Assembly (NCBI GenBank): GCA_910576125.1
Contig: CAJTHM010000017.1
Span: 62,001-126,000 of the forward strand
DNA from: Lachnospiraceae bacterium
GTDB taxonomy: Bacteria; Bacillota; Clostridia; Lachnospirales; Lachnospiraceae
Direction: 5' to 3'
DNA length: 64,000 nucleotides
Shown: one piece after another, positions 43,910-51,398 of the stretch
Position numbering within the stretch: position 1 is the stretch's first letter
How the letters are laid out: every line of letters begins with the position of its first letter
Notes under the pieces: model-generated
What the model was told of the DNA's origin: nothing
What the model saw: the letters and a program-made list of their open reading frames with translations, nothing else
Databases searched by the model: none
Translations under genes and position numbers: made by a program

Positions 43910-44111
43910 TCAGTCATTCTTGTCTTTGTTCCCGGCTTTATCCTTTGCTTTTTCTTCTTTCAATTTCTGTTCCCAATAGGATTTATCCGTTACCTTATTA
44001 TACTGCATAACGCTGAATACTGCCTAATGCAATCATGCGATTGAACCAGTCAGCGTTATGCAGTCTGGTTTCATTGCAAGTGAAATCGTTAAGCAGTATA
44101 ATTTCTGACAT
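43910..44111 (-). pseudogene. 33-codon gene split by the 98-bp element, module 2
   Basis: ATG (44109-44111) has a perfect AGGAGG site. After 'MSEI' the frame runs into the element, which adds about 32 codons ('NETRLHNADWFNRMIALG') and a stop at 43998, so a 37-residue chimera can be made. Removing the element and one TA restores a continuous small protein: MSEINKVTDKSYWEQK, then a Lys/Glu/Asp-rich end, with stop at 43910-43912 just before the terminator. It is the fourth gene of module 2, directly after the FlxA-like gene. Confidence 0.65.
44001..44098 (-). mobile_element. 98-bp TA-flanked structured element, copy A (MITE-like)
   Basis: Ends TACTGC/GCAGTA, flanked by TA at 43999-44000 and 44099-44100. 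It differs from copy B (53928-54025, opposite orientation) at only 4 of 98 positions. Internal hairpins: a 15-bp perfect stem ACTGCATAACGCTGA / TCAGCGTTATGCAGT, a small one (TTTCA...TGAAA), and CAATC-GCAT-GATTG in the loop. The TA target and short ends point to an IS630/Tc1-mariner-type transposase acting in trans; no such transposase is in the window. It interrupts the 33-codon gene. Confidence 0.85.
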
Positions 44112-44124
44112 ATAGAACCACCTC

Positions 44125-44970
44125 CTACAAGCGCACATCCACATGGGTATAAACTGCTGCCTGTGCTGTTGCAACTTCCGGAACGGCTGTTTCAACAGGC
44201 TGTACATTTCCCGCCTGTGTACTGTCATCCCGCTGTACATTCTCCGCATTTCCTGTCTGTGACTCGGCGCCAGATACACTATCCTGTGCATTTTCTCCGT
44301 TTGTACTGCTTTCCTCTGCCTTTTCGGTTGTATTTTCTGCCCGATATGTTTTTTCCTCTTTTGTACCAGAAGTCTTATTTTCATTGCGCTCTGCCACGGC
44401 AGCTTCTTCCATAACCTTATTTGCCTCTGCGAGCGTATTCATTTGTGAAACTGTTGCATTCTCCGCTTTCTGCTCCAGTTCCGCAATTTCCTCTTTCTTG
44501 GCTTCCACATTTCCTCCACCCTGCTTGACTTCTGCTTTCAGGACATTCGCCCTGCCTTCCAGTTTTGTTGCCACGCCACCCTGCACTCTTGCCTGCTTGA
44601 TAGATGTATCCGCAGAAAGCATTGCTGTCATGCTCGCCTGTGACAGTCCTGCGGCTTTTTCTCCTGCTTTTGTTTTCACCCCGCCGGGCAGATTGTCCTT
44701 CGAGGAAGCTCTCTCCTGCTGTTTTTCTTTTCGCTGTTCCATCTGATGCTGCCTTAACTGCATATTCAGGTCACTAATCTGCTGCTGTATCTCCTGCCGT
44801 TTTTTCATCTTTTCTTCTAATGTCATTTCCTCATTAGAAGAAAGTTCCTGCAACTGCTTCTGTGCGTTGGCAATCTGGTTCTGGATATTCCGGCTGTATG
44901 AGTCTGTTGCCTGATTCATTCCCATCTGCCCCATTTGTGCGTTTGATCCACTGATACCATTAATTTTCAT
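44125..44970 (-). CDS. FlxA-like coiled-coil protein with M-K-x-NGI start, module 2
   Basis: 281 residues beginning MKINGISGSNAQMGQMG. Residues about 27-85 form a Gln/Glu/Lys-rich coiled coil ('EEKMKKRQEIQQQISDLNMQLRQHQMEQ') typical of FlxA-like proteins. It is followed by an Ala-rich segment ('SQASMTAMLSADTSIKQARVQ'), more coiled coil, and a long Glu/Thr/Asn low-complexity tail. No signal peptide. It starts 135 nt after the kinase of module 2 and shares the NGI start with the third gene of module 1. Function unknown. Confidence 0.8.
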   Translation of the reverse strand: MKINGISGSNAQMGQMGMNQATDSYSRNIQNQIANAQKQLQELSSNEEMTLEEKMKKRQEIQQQISDLNMQLRQHQMEQRKEKQQERASSKDNLPGGVKTKAGEKAAGLSQASMTAMLSADTSIKQARVQGGVATKLEGRANVLKAEVKQGGGNVEAKKEEIAELEQKAENATVSQMNTLAEANKVMEEAAVAERNENKTSGTKEEKTYRAENTTEKAEESSTNGENAQDSVSGAESQTGNAENVQRDDSTQAGNVQPVETAVPEVATAQAAVYTHVDVRL

Positions 44971-45105
44971 TGTACCTGTCCTCCTTCAAAAATTTTGAAA
45001 GCCATTTCACATAAAAAAATCCTGCTCTCTATCAATTTTATCGGGATATCATTTGTACGGATAAAGCACCATGTTGTGAGTCACCCTCATTCCGTTGTAA
45101 ACCCC

Positions 45106-46446
45106 TTACGCAATCTGAAGCATAATCCCTACCGTAACCTCATTCTTATTTTGTTCAAATGACAAATCCCCCATATACTTTTTAGCCACCCTGAGCATAT
45201 TCTTTAAACCGATTCCATGCCCACCGCTTTTTTTGGTCGTGTATGGAAATCCGTCTGGATTGATGGGAAGTTTCCCTTCAAAGCTGTTGCTGATAATCAG
45301 CATAAAAATACTGTTCTTGCGGAATGCCTGAATCCTAATATACGGATTTTCCCCATTTACCGACTCCATGCAGTTATTCAACGCATTATACAAAATGACG
45401 CTGACATCAAAGGCATCCAGTTTTGTATTTTCCGGATAACGGAAGTCGCTTTCAAATCGGATTCCACGCATCTGAGCCTCTTTTTTCTTTTCTAAAAGAA
45501 TCATATCCGTAACCGGATTTCCTGTCCTAATCTCGGGTGTAAGTTCCTGCCATTCTATTTTCAGTCTCTTAAGATATGCCGAAGCCTCGGCGGTGTTTTC
45601 TGTTCCCGTCAAACGTTCTATCATCTGGATATGGTTTCCCATGTCATGGCGCAGGGAACGGATATCTCCATACAGCTTTTCAATCCCCTTGATATGCGTT
45701 TTTATATTGTCTATTTGGCTTTCCAAAAGTTCATGTCCGGACTGTTCTTCCTGTGAAGTTTTCCAATGCTGGAAGATAATAATTGTCACAAGGATTGCCA
45801 TTACGGATATCAGATAGTATAAAAAACAAAGTATATCAAAAAATCCCGTCATTTCGGATTTAATCTGGTAAAAATGGAATATTGCATAACCGGCTATCCC
45901 TGACAAGGACGGCACAGTCAGCATCACAAGTTCCCTTCTTTCCATATATCTGTCCTTGCTTTCATACGCCCTGTTGACTGCCCGGACAGATAACAGCAGA
46001 AACAGAAAACTAAACAGTATGCCCAGAATTCTTACTGCCACATACAATCCGTAATGCAACCAACCCAAAGCTGCTATCTGCGGGTTTAAAAGAACAATGT
46101 CAAAAAAATGGTCTATAATTCCTGCCATAGAAGCAGACAGCCAACGCAGTGAAAAAAAATTAACAGACAAGAATATCTTTTGGTTGATATTGCGCCTGTC
46201 CTCTGCGCACATCACGGCAAATGCCGCTAATGTACCTATGAAATATGCAAGGATATTGTCTATCTGGGGCGGCATGATATATAAGACCGTCATCACCACA
46301 CCATACACTGTACCTGCCTTAATTGCTTTGCTTCTGCCCAGCATATAAGGCGATACAAATATTCCAAGGCATATGCCCACAACACCAAGCTGCGCAATAA
46401 TTGATACATAAGACGTAATATTCCAACATAATTCTACCGGACTCAC
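45106..46446 (-). CDS. GHKL sensor histidine kinase (AgrC-like), module 2
   Basis: 446 residues: about six to seven membrane helices up to residue 235, then 'YGDIRSLRHDMGNHIQMIERL' with the phospho-His, and the GHKL ATPase ('LYNALNNCMESV', 'HGIGLKNMLRVAKKYMG'). GTG start (46444-46446), overlapping the regulator stop by 4 nt (GTGA). A paralogue of the module 1 kinase in layout, though well diverged. Confidence 0.9.
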   Translation of the reverse strand: MSPVELCWNITSYVSIIAQLGVVGICLGIFVSPYMLGRSKAIKAGTVYGVVMTVLYIMPPQIDNILAYFIGTLAAFAVMCAEDRRNINQKIFLSVNFFSLRWLSASMAGIIDHFFDIVLLNPQIAALGWLHYGLYVAVRILGILFSFLFLLLSVRAVNRAYESKDRYMERRELVMLTVPSLSGIAGYAIFHFYQIKSEMTGFFDILCFLYYLISVMAILVTIIIFQHWKTSQEEQSGHELLESQIDNIKTHIKGIEKLYGDIRSLRHDMGNHIQMIERLTGTENTAEASAYLKRLKIEWQELTPEIRTGNPVTDMILLEKKKEAQMRGIRFESDFRYPENTKLDAFDVSVILYNALNNCMESVNGENPYIRIQAFRKNSIFMLIISNSFEGKLPINPDGFPYTTKKSGGHGIGLKNMLRVAKKYMGDLSFEQNKNEVTVGIMLQIA

Positions 46447-47216
46447 CTGATCTCCCTTCCTTTCCTCTGGTTATATTTCAGATATTGCTTCACAAATTTC
46501 GGATAATTCTGCTTTGCAATCAACGCTGTCCCGTTTTCCATAACAGCAGACACAGCATCATACCTCAGCACATACTTAAAATGAATCAGATACGACCTGT
46601 GCGGCCTGAAAAAATCCTCTCCAGCTTTTTTCTCCAGATCGGACAGTTTCCCATAATATTCCGTATCGCCGTTTATGGTATGAATGATGACTTTACGGTT
46701 GAACACTTCCGCATAAATAATATCCTTAAACAATATTTTTGTATGGACTCCCCCTGCCTGTATCATCATGTAGTCTCCATCATCCCCATCTCTGCCCTTA
46801 TTCCTGCGTCCGATTCCCAACAGCGCATTTCCAAAAACCTCATCGAATTTATCATCAGATAAAGGCTTGACCAGATAATGAAACGCCCCTACGTCAAATG
46901 CCTGAAAGACATATTCCGGAGCCGCTGTAATAAATATGATGAGTGTATCCTTCCGCTGCCTGCGAAAAAGCCTTGCCGTCTCCATACCATCCATCTCCGG
47001 CATCTGTATGTCCAGAAATAAAATGTCCGCCTGCGTATTGCCTTCCAACAGCTCCCTACCGGAAGAAAACTGTTCTATCACCGCAGAAGGGAGCATATTC
47101 TTTATTTTTTCCTCCAGCAGGTCAAGCATAAATGCCTCGTCATCACAGATTGCCACACAGACGGTATCTTTTGCGGTTCGTGCATCAGCATATGTCTGGC
47201 TGGTAAAGTCCTCCAT
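46443..47216 (-). CDS. LytTR-family response regulator, module 2
   Basis: 257 residues: short N-terminal extension, receiver ('AICDDEAFMLDLLEEKI', phospho-Asp in 'ILFLDIQMPEMDG', Lys in 'FHYLVKPLSDD') and a LytTR domain ('IIYAEVFNRKVIIHTINGD', 'FFRPHRSYLIHFKYVLRYD'). AAAGGAG site 11 nt before ATG. First gene of module 2. A TATAAT at 47288-47293 (minus) without a good -35 box may be its promoter. Confidence 0.92.
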   Translation of the reverse strand: MEDFTSQTYADARTAKDTVCVAICDDEAFMLDLLEEKIKNMLPSAVIEQFSSGRELLEGNTQADILFLDIQMPEMDGMETARLFRRQRKDTLIIFITAAPEYVFQAFDVGAFHYLVKPLSDDKFDEVFGNALLGIGRRNKGRDGDDGDYMMIQAGGVHTKILFKDIIYAEVFNRKVIIHTINGDTEYYGKLSDLEKKAGEDFFRPHRSYLIHFKYVLRYDAVSAVMENGTALIAKQNYPKFVKQYLKYNQRKGREIR

Positions 47217-47374
47217 AGGTTCACATCTCCTTTATGTAAATAAATTTCCTGTAGTCAATGCCAGATGATAAAAACAACATTGCTTATATTATATCGTAAA
47301 AACTGCTTTTGTCTGATACGGTAAGTTGTAAACAGACCTTGTTTTGTTGTGAAAAATTATTACCTCTGCATCAC

Positions 47375-47487
47375 GGAAATGTGCATAACTGGCTATAAAA
47401 CTATGGAAAACCCCATTCACAGCCTGTGGAAAAGCAAAAGCAGCTTTCCCACAGTTTCATGAACGCAGCCAGTTATACGACATTTCC
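47375..47487. repeat. 113-bp nested palindrome in an otherwise gene-free 331-bp gap
   Basis: Outer arms GGAAATGTGCATAACTGGC (47375-47393) and GCCAGTTATACGACATTTCC (47468-47487) are inverted copies with one extra base. Inside, CTGTGGAAAAGC and GCTTTCCCACAG pair (11 of 12) around a short A-rich loop. It lies next to a broken repA, so a plasmid origin, oriT or hairpin-ended element are all possible. No gene was seen in 47217-47547. Confidence 0.5.
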
Positions 47488-47547
47488 ACAATGCCTGCTA
47501 CGGCGGAATCCCTCTCATCCCTGTCTATCTTACATAAAAGATATTTC

Positions 47548-47852
47548 CTATACCTGTGAACCGCCTACAAAGTTTTTGACATAAATAATATTCGGCTTTC
47601 CCAATCCCTGCCTTACGCTCTCAATCAAGCCTATCCCTTTGTCACTGTCAAGCTCTTCATCAGCTTCACTGCCTTGTCATTGGCGCAATGAAATCTGTCC
47701 TTTACCTCATCAACTGTGAAATATATGTACGCCCTTCCATGTTTATCAATTCACCCGTTTTTCTGTGACAGCTCCATGCGGTCGATCATCATTCCATAAA
47801 GCAGCTTTGCCCCGATTGACAGCGCATCAAACTGGCTTTCCGTAAATAACTG
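47548..47852 (-). pseudogene. Remnant of a RepA_N plasmid replication initiator
   Basis: Reading with corrections gives 'LFTESQFDALSIGAKLLYG', 'MMIDRMELSQKNG', 'HGRAYIYFTVDEVKDR', then 'KGIGLIESVRQGLGKPNIIYVKNFV', a clear RepA_N N-terminal domain. A TGA replaces the expected Trp after KNG and a one-base loss follows 'KAVKLM'. The C-terminal part is missing. It shows that plasmid or ICE DNA was integrated here. Confidence 0.75.
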
Positions 47853-48012
47853 CTGCTTTTAGGCCTGTTAGTTTGTAGCTGTCAGGATAATCCGCCACAA
47901 GCCGATCCAGTCTGCGCATCACTGACTTATCCCTTGTATAGACGGTTGCCGTCTGCTCTCCGGCATTATAATTAACTACGGTCTCCATTTCATACTTTGT
48001 TAAATTTGTCAT
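47827..48012 (-). CDS. Truncated small ICE/plasmid protein
   Basis: 61 residues from ATG at 48010-48012 (AAGGAG site, 11-nt spacer): 'MTNLTKYEMETVVNYNAGEQ', 'TVYTRDKSVMRRLDRLVADYPD'. This start is common to small uncharacterised proteins of Firmicutes conjugative elements. The last residues (from about 'AAVIYGKPV') are read out of frame through the repA remnant, so the native C-terminus is lost at a deletion joint near 47850. Confidence 0.6.
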   Translation of the reverse strand: MTNLTKYEMETVVNYNAGEQTATVYTRDKSVMRRLDRLVADYPDSYKLTGLKAAVIYGKPV

Positions 48013-48104
48013 AATCTGATATTCTCCTTTTCCCATATCAAAAAAGGACTGCATCCTGCAATCCCTTTTCCAGTGTGTTCCTGCCCGTATTTTATTTGAT
48101 GCGC

Positions 48105-48488
48105 CTATAACTGGCACGCTATATCATTGGCCACCCTTGTCACCAGGGAACCTGTGCCGAAGCGGTCCATCTGCGGGAAAGAAAAATCCATGATCCTGCC
48201 AAAGCAGTCCTTTCGGATCTCATTTCCGATATTCTGGCTGGATATGTGTACGAACACATTGTTGAGAGAACCGCAGAGCCCGCCCACCAGGACAAGACCG
48301 ATCATCTGCAGCCCCAGCATCCATATCAGGGGCAGGTCGGCGCTGCCCCCGTTGTTGACGCCGAGGACACCGTCATCCACGATCCGGCTCATGAATCCCG
48401 GCTGCACCAGGTCCATCATCACCTCGCCGAGCATGAACAGGCCTGCGATGATGGCAAAGAGCAGATACTTTCTGATGTATTTCCACAT
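48105..48488 (-). pseudogene. N-terminal stub of an ABC-type multidrug exporter
   Basis: 127 codons encode the first membrane helices of an MsbA-like half-transporter ('MWKYIRKYLLFAIIAGLFM', 'MMDLVQPGFMSRIVDDGV', 'FGTGSLVTRVANDIACQL' then stop). The rest of the membrane domain and the ATPase are missing; full proteins have about 570-600 residues. It follows the MarR gene by 2 nt, so it was the pump regulated by that MarR. Confidence 0.85.
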
Positions 48489-48490
48489 GG

Positions 48491-49255
48491 TCAGCGTCCT
48501 CCATGCCCATTTGAGCCCCCATGGTGTCCGCTGTCATCCCAATGGTCATGTCCTTCATGGTGGCCGCCCTCATCCCGGCGGCCATGTCCTTCATGGTGGC
48601 CGCCCTCATCCCAATGGCCATGTCCCTCATGATGTCCGCCCTCATCCCGGCGGCCATGCCGATGGCCGTGTCTGAACGTATCCTCGTTTTCCTTGTATCG
48701 TTTTTTCCAGTCACAGCGGACTTTATCCAGAAGTGACAGCAGTTCCTGCTTTTCCTCTCCCGAAAGACAGGAAAACATCTCCTCATGCCGCTGTCTGCGC
48801 TGCTTTAGCGCCTCTTCCGCAACTTTCCTGCCGCTGTCTGTCAGAGAGATGTCCGTCGTCCTGCGGTCAGATTCATTCTGTGTCCGGACGATCCAGCCTG
48901 AACCTTCCAGCTTGGACAGAATCTCACTGGCTGAACCCGGCTGGATTCCCAAACGCTCCGTCAGATCCCTCTGGGTGATTGCTTCCAACCCGTTCAGGAT
49001 AATCAGGATGCGCTTCTGGCTGGCCTTCCCCTCATATAGCGAGCGCATGGTATGATGCAAATCCCGCAGGCTGAGAATCAGACCGTCATTGATATCCGCT
49101 GCCGGATCATCGACTGTCTGCATTTTCTGATCCCGATGTTTCCCCTGCCGCTCCGGCATGTTCCCGGCGCGGCGGTATTCCTCCCCTCTGCCGCAGTGCG
49201 GCCTTTCCAGATCACAATGCCGTCCACAGCCGGGGCAAATGTTTTTTTCCTGCAT
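48491..49255 (-). CDS. MarR-family regulator with Cys-rich head and His-rich repeat tail
   Basis: 254 residues, far longer than the usual 140-150. A head with four Cys and His residues ('NICPGCGRHCDLERPHCGRG') precedes a standard winged helix ('RDLTERLGIQPGSASEILSKLEGSGWIVR', 'SDRRTTDISLTDSGR'). The last about 55 residues are four 12-residue units of the type GRRDEGGHHEGH, with about 20 His in all. Both ends look able to bind metal. It sits on its own consensus promoter inside an inverted repeat and was probably cotranscribed with an ABC exporter, now truncated. Confidence 0.85.
   Translation of the reverse strand: MQEKNICPGCGRHCDLERPHCGRGEEYRRAGNMPERQGKHRDQKMQTVDDPAADINDGLILSLRDLHHTMRSLYEGKASQKRILIILNGLEAITQRDLTERLGIQPGSASEILSKLEGSGWIVRTQNESDRRTTDISLTDSGRKVAEEALKQRRQRHEEMFSCLSGEEKQELLSLLDKVRCDWKKRYKENEDTFRHGHRHGRRDEGGHHEGHGHWDEGGHHEGHGRRDEGGHHEGHDHWDDSGHHGGSNGHGGR
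48510..48664 (-). repeat. 36-bp tandem repeats encoding the His-rich MarR tail
   Basis: About four units of 36 bp, alternating between two versions (RRDEGGHHEGH and HWDEGGHHEGH on the protein). The near identity of unit DNA suggests recent expansion and possible length variation between strains. Confidence 0.75.
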
Positions 49256-49258
49256 AAG

Positions 49259-49909
49259 TCATCCCTCTTTTTCTTTAGGTACCTTGATTATAGCACTGCG
49301 AAAAAGAATTGTCAAGGTACCCCACCGGAACACAAAGATAAAGATTGGATCAAGGACAATGTTTATAGCCGCTCCTGCAAGCGTGGACGCCATGGCAAAT
49401 TTCGGGCTGCCGTCCGCACGGATGATTGGGTTCATTGCCTGCCCGAACATATAAAACGGAATGCCCAGGGTGATCCAGAAAAAATACTCCCCGGAATGGC
49501 GGAAGGTCTTTTCATTCACTGTCCCTCCGAACATGGCGATAATCCGGCTGTCCCATATAAGGTAGACCGCGCACAGGACAAGGCTGAGGATCACGGTAAG
49601 AAGGATTGCATTTCCCATGCTCCTTCCTGCATCCTGCGGCTTGTTTTTCCCAAGGCTCAGGCTCACAAAGGCGCAGCAGCCATCGCCCACCATGACAGCG
49701 ATGGCAAGGGCAATCACGGTCAGCGGGAATACCACGGTATTTGCGGCATTCCCGTAAGAGCCGAGATATGAGGCATTGGCAATGAATATCTGGTCAACGA
49801 TATTGTACAGCGCGCCCACCAGGAGCGAGATGATACAGGGGACTGCGTATTTCCCCATCAGCCGGGGAATCGGCTCCTTTGCAAGAAATGAATTACTTTT
49901 TGATTCCAT
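49259..49909 (-). pseudogene. N-terminal half of a MATE exporter fused to the marR promoter region
   Basis: 216 codons, start ATG (49907-49909) with AAGGAG. The first six helices of a MATE protein are intact ('RLMGKYAVPCIISLLVGALYN', 'FGQAMNPIIRADGSPKFAMA', 'NIVLDPIFIFVFRWG'), then the frame runs straight into the marR promoter (from 49320) and ends. The second half (about 220 residues) is gone. A deletion or recombination joint lies at about 49320. Confidence 0.85.
49279..49320 (-). promoter_or_regulatory. Consensus promoter of marR enclosed by an inverted repeat
   Basis: Minus strand: TTGACA (49315-49310), 17 bp, TATAAT (49292-49287). Arms GTACCTTGA (49279-49287) and TCAAGGTAC (49312-49320) enclose it, overlapping both boxes. 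This fits autorepression by the MarR protein. Confidence 0.65.
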
Positions 49910-50076
49910 GTCTGGTCTCCTTTCCATAAACCTGCCCTGATTTTCAGGGCATAGGGACATATCATACAACATTTCACGAAAAATCAGCCCATAGCCCCGG
50001 CTGCTGGATTTACGCCAAAGGCTACGCGCTGAATTCGTAAAACATATTCCCTGTCATTTTCTATTGTCATGAATAA

Positions 50077-50127
50077 AAAAACATGCTGCATCTAACTGGA
50101 TTTACGCAGTTTCTGCAACACGTTTTT
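50077..50127 (-). terminator. Terminator after the 49-residue ORF
   Basis: Minus strand: AAAAACGTGTTGCA (50127-50114) and TGCAGCATGTTTTT (50090-50077) pair over all 14 positions (two G-U), and a T-run follows. Also plausible in the plus direction. Confidence 0.65.
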
Positions 50128-50132
50128 ATTTA

Positions 50133-50282
50133 TTATACATCATCATATGGATGAAAATCAAAAGAGATTTTGCACAAAAATACATCCTTTATACTTGTAT
50201 GATATGCACAAACCCCTGCTGTCCGTTCGCCTGAATACAGCACAATCTCCATCCGGAATTTCCCCAAAAACAGGGGATGCAT
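50133..50282 (-). CDS. 49-residue protein of unknown function
   Basis: ATG at 50280-50282 has AGGAGAG at 7 nt; the stop lies 6 nt before a strong terminator, so it is well framed as an expressed unit. Sequence begins MHPLFLGKFRMEIVLYSGER and ends in 'FDFHPYDDV'. Not recognised; it may be the tail of a larger lost gene. Confidence 0.4.
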   Translation of the reverse strand: MHPLFLGKFRMEIVLYSGERTAGVCAYHTSIKDVFLCKISFDFHPYDDV

Positions 50283-50509
50283 CGGTTCACTCTCCTGCAA
50301 TTATCAGCAGTATCCACCCGCCGCAAACAGCATAAGGAAATGTCTGAAAATTTCCTGGTATTGATAGTAATAGAACATATTATTTGCAGCCTGTCTGTTG
50401 CGCATAACGAAAGTTCTTGCTTTACGCTCTTTTACGTTTGTTAAGATATACTTTAGAATGATTTTCAAGTCCACACCTACTTTCCCTGCTGTCTGCTATC
50501 AGCAACGTA

Positions 50510-50626
50510 TTTCATGGCGCAGAGCTTCAAGGTTTTGCCGACGGACACATGAAGCCGGAATTTGTGGAACAGGTCAAACGGGAAATGGGTTCACTATTCC
50601 CCTGTACATTGTTCTTGAATACATAA
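50510..50626 (+). pseudogene. Unidentified ORF fragment
   Basis: An open stretch encoding 'FHGAELQGFADGHMKPEFVE' and 'QVKREMGSLF' without a start. It reads like the interior of an ICE/plasmid protein. The rest of 50283-50663 shows no other coding signal. Confidence 0.25.
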
Positions 50627-50663
50627 AGAGGTAATACTTTTTCTGCTCCGTCCATCTCTATCG

Positions 50664-51251
50664 CTGAAAGTAATACAGGGTGAATTTGTTTCCATCATGG
50701 GACAGTCCGGCTCTGGAAAAAGTACGCTGCTTTATATTCTCGGAGGGCTTGATGTACCTACAAGCGGCTCTGTCTTTATGAACGGCATGGATATTTCAAA
50801 ATTCAATGATGAAAAAATGAGCCGGATAAGGCGGCAGAATATAGGATTTGTTTTTCAGTTTTACAACCTTATCCCAAACTTGAATGTGGAAGAAAATATC
50901 ATGCTTCCGCTTTTGCTGGACGGAAAGAAAATGCGGGACTACAAAAAACCGCTGAAAGATATTTTAGAGGTAGTCGGCTTATCGGACAAACGAGGGCATA
51001 CTCCCCGCGAATTGTCTGGGGGACAGCAGCAACGTGTGGCAATCGCCCGCGCACTAATTGGAAATCCCGAAATCCTGTTTGCGGACGAACCCACGGGAAA
51101 CCTCGATAGTCATACAGGAGCAGAGATAATGAGTTTGCTGCAGCGTATCAACAAGGAACGCGGACAGACAATTATCATGGTTACTCATTCACCGGAAGCG
51201 GCGAAAAGCAGCAGCCGTGTTATCACCGTAAGTGACGGACTACTTCAATAA
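50664..51251 (+). pseudogene. ABC transporter ATPase lacking its N-terminal end (MacB/BceA-type)
   Basis: The reading frame joins an ABC ATPase at 'SLKVIQGEFVSIMGQSGSGKST' (Walker A) and continues to the C-terminus: 'LSGGQQQRVAIARALIGNPE', 'ILFADEPTGNLDS', H-loop 'MVTHSPE'. About 25 N-terminal residues, including the A-loop, are absent. A start at the ATG of 50697 (in the Walker A approach) is unlikely to give a working protein. No permease gene follows. Probably a remnant of a peptide-antibiotic exporter. Confidence 0.75.
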
Positions 51252-51260
51252 CCACGCCAT

Positions 51261-51398
51261 TTAACCGAATAGAAATACAATCTGCCGGACGACGGTAAAG
51301 AAAAAAGCCGTCGAAAAGCAGACATAGTAGGCGATGCCGCTCTGTGTCTTGGTCATCCAGGCATAATCGGCGCTCCACAGCCTGCCCCTGGGGCCAGC
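51261..51398 (-). pseudogene. C-terminal fragment of a membrane protein
   Basis: Forty-five codons, no start: 'LWSADYAWMTKTQSGIAYYV', 'FFFTVVRQIVFLFG' then stop. Abuts the stop codon of the XRE gene in another frame. Reads like the last helix of a transporter-type protein; family not recognised. Confidence 0.35.

Noticed and set aside
43757..44044. Plus-strand 95-codon ORF across the terminator and element copy A
   Set aside because: No ribosome site; it is antisense to the split small gene and reads through a hairpin.
47375..47487. Integron attC site
   Set aside because: The R/L box core sites and any integrase or cassette array are missing.
48510..48664. CRISPR-like array in the 36-bp repeats
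   Set aside because: The units are directly joined without spacers and encode an in-frame His-rich protein tail.
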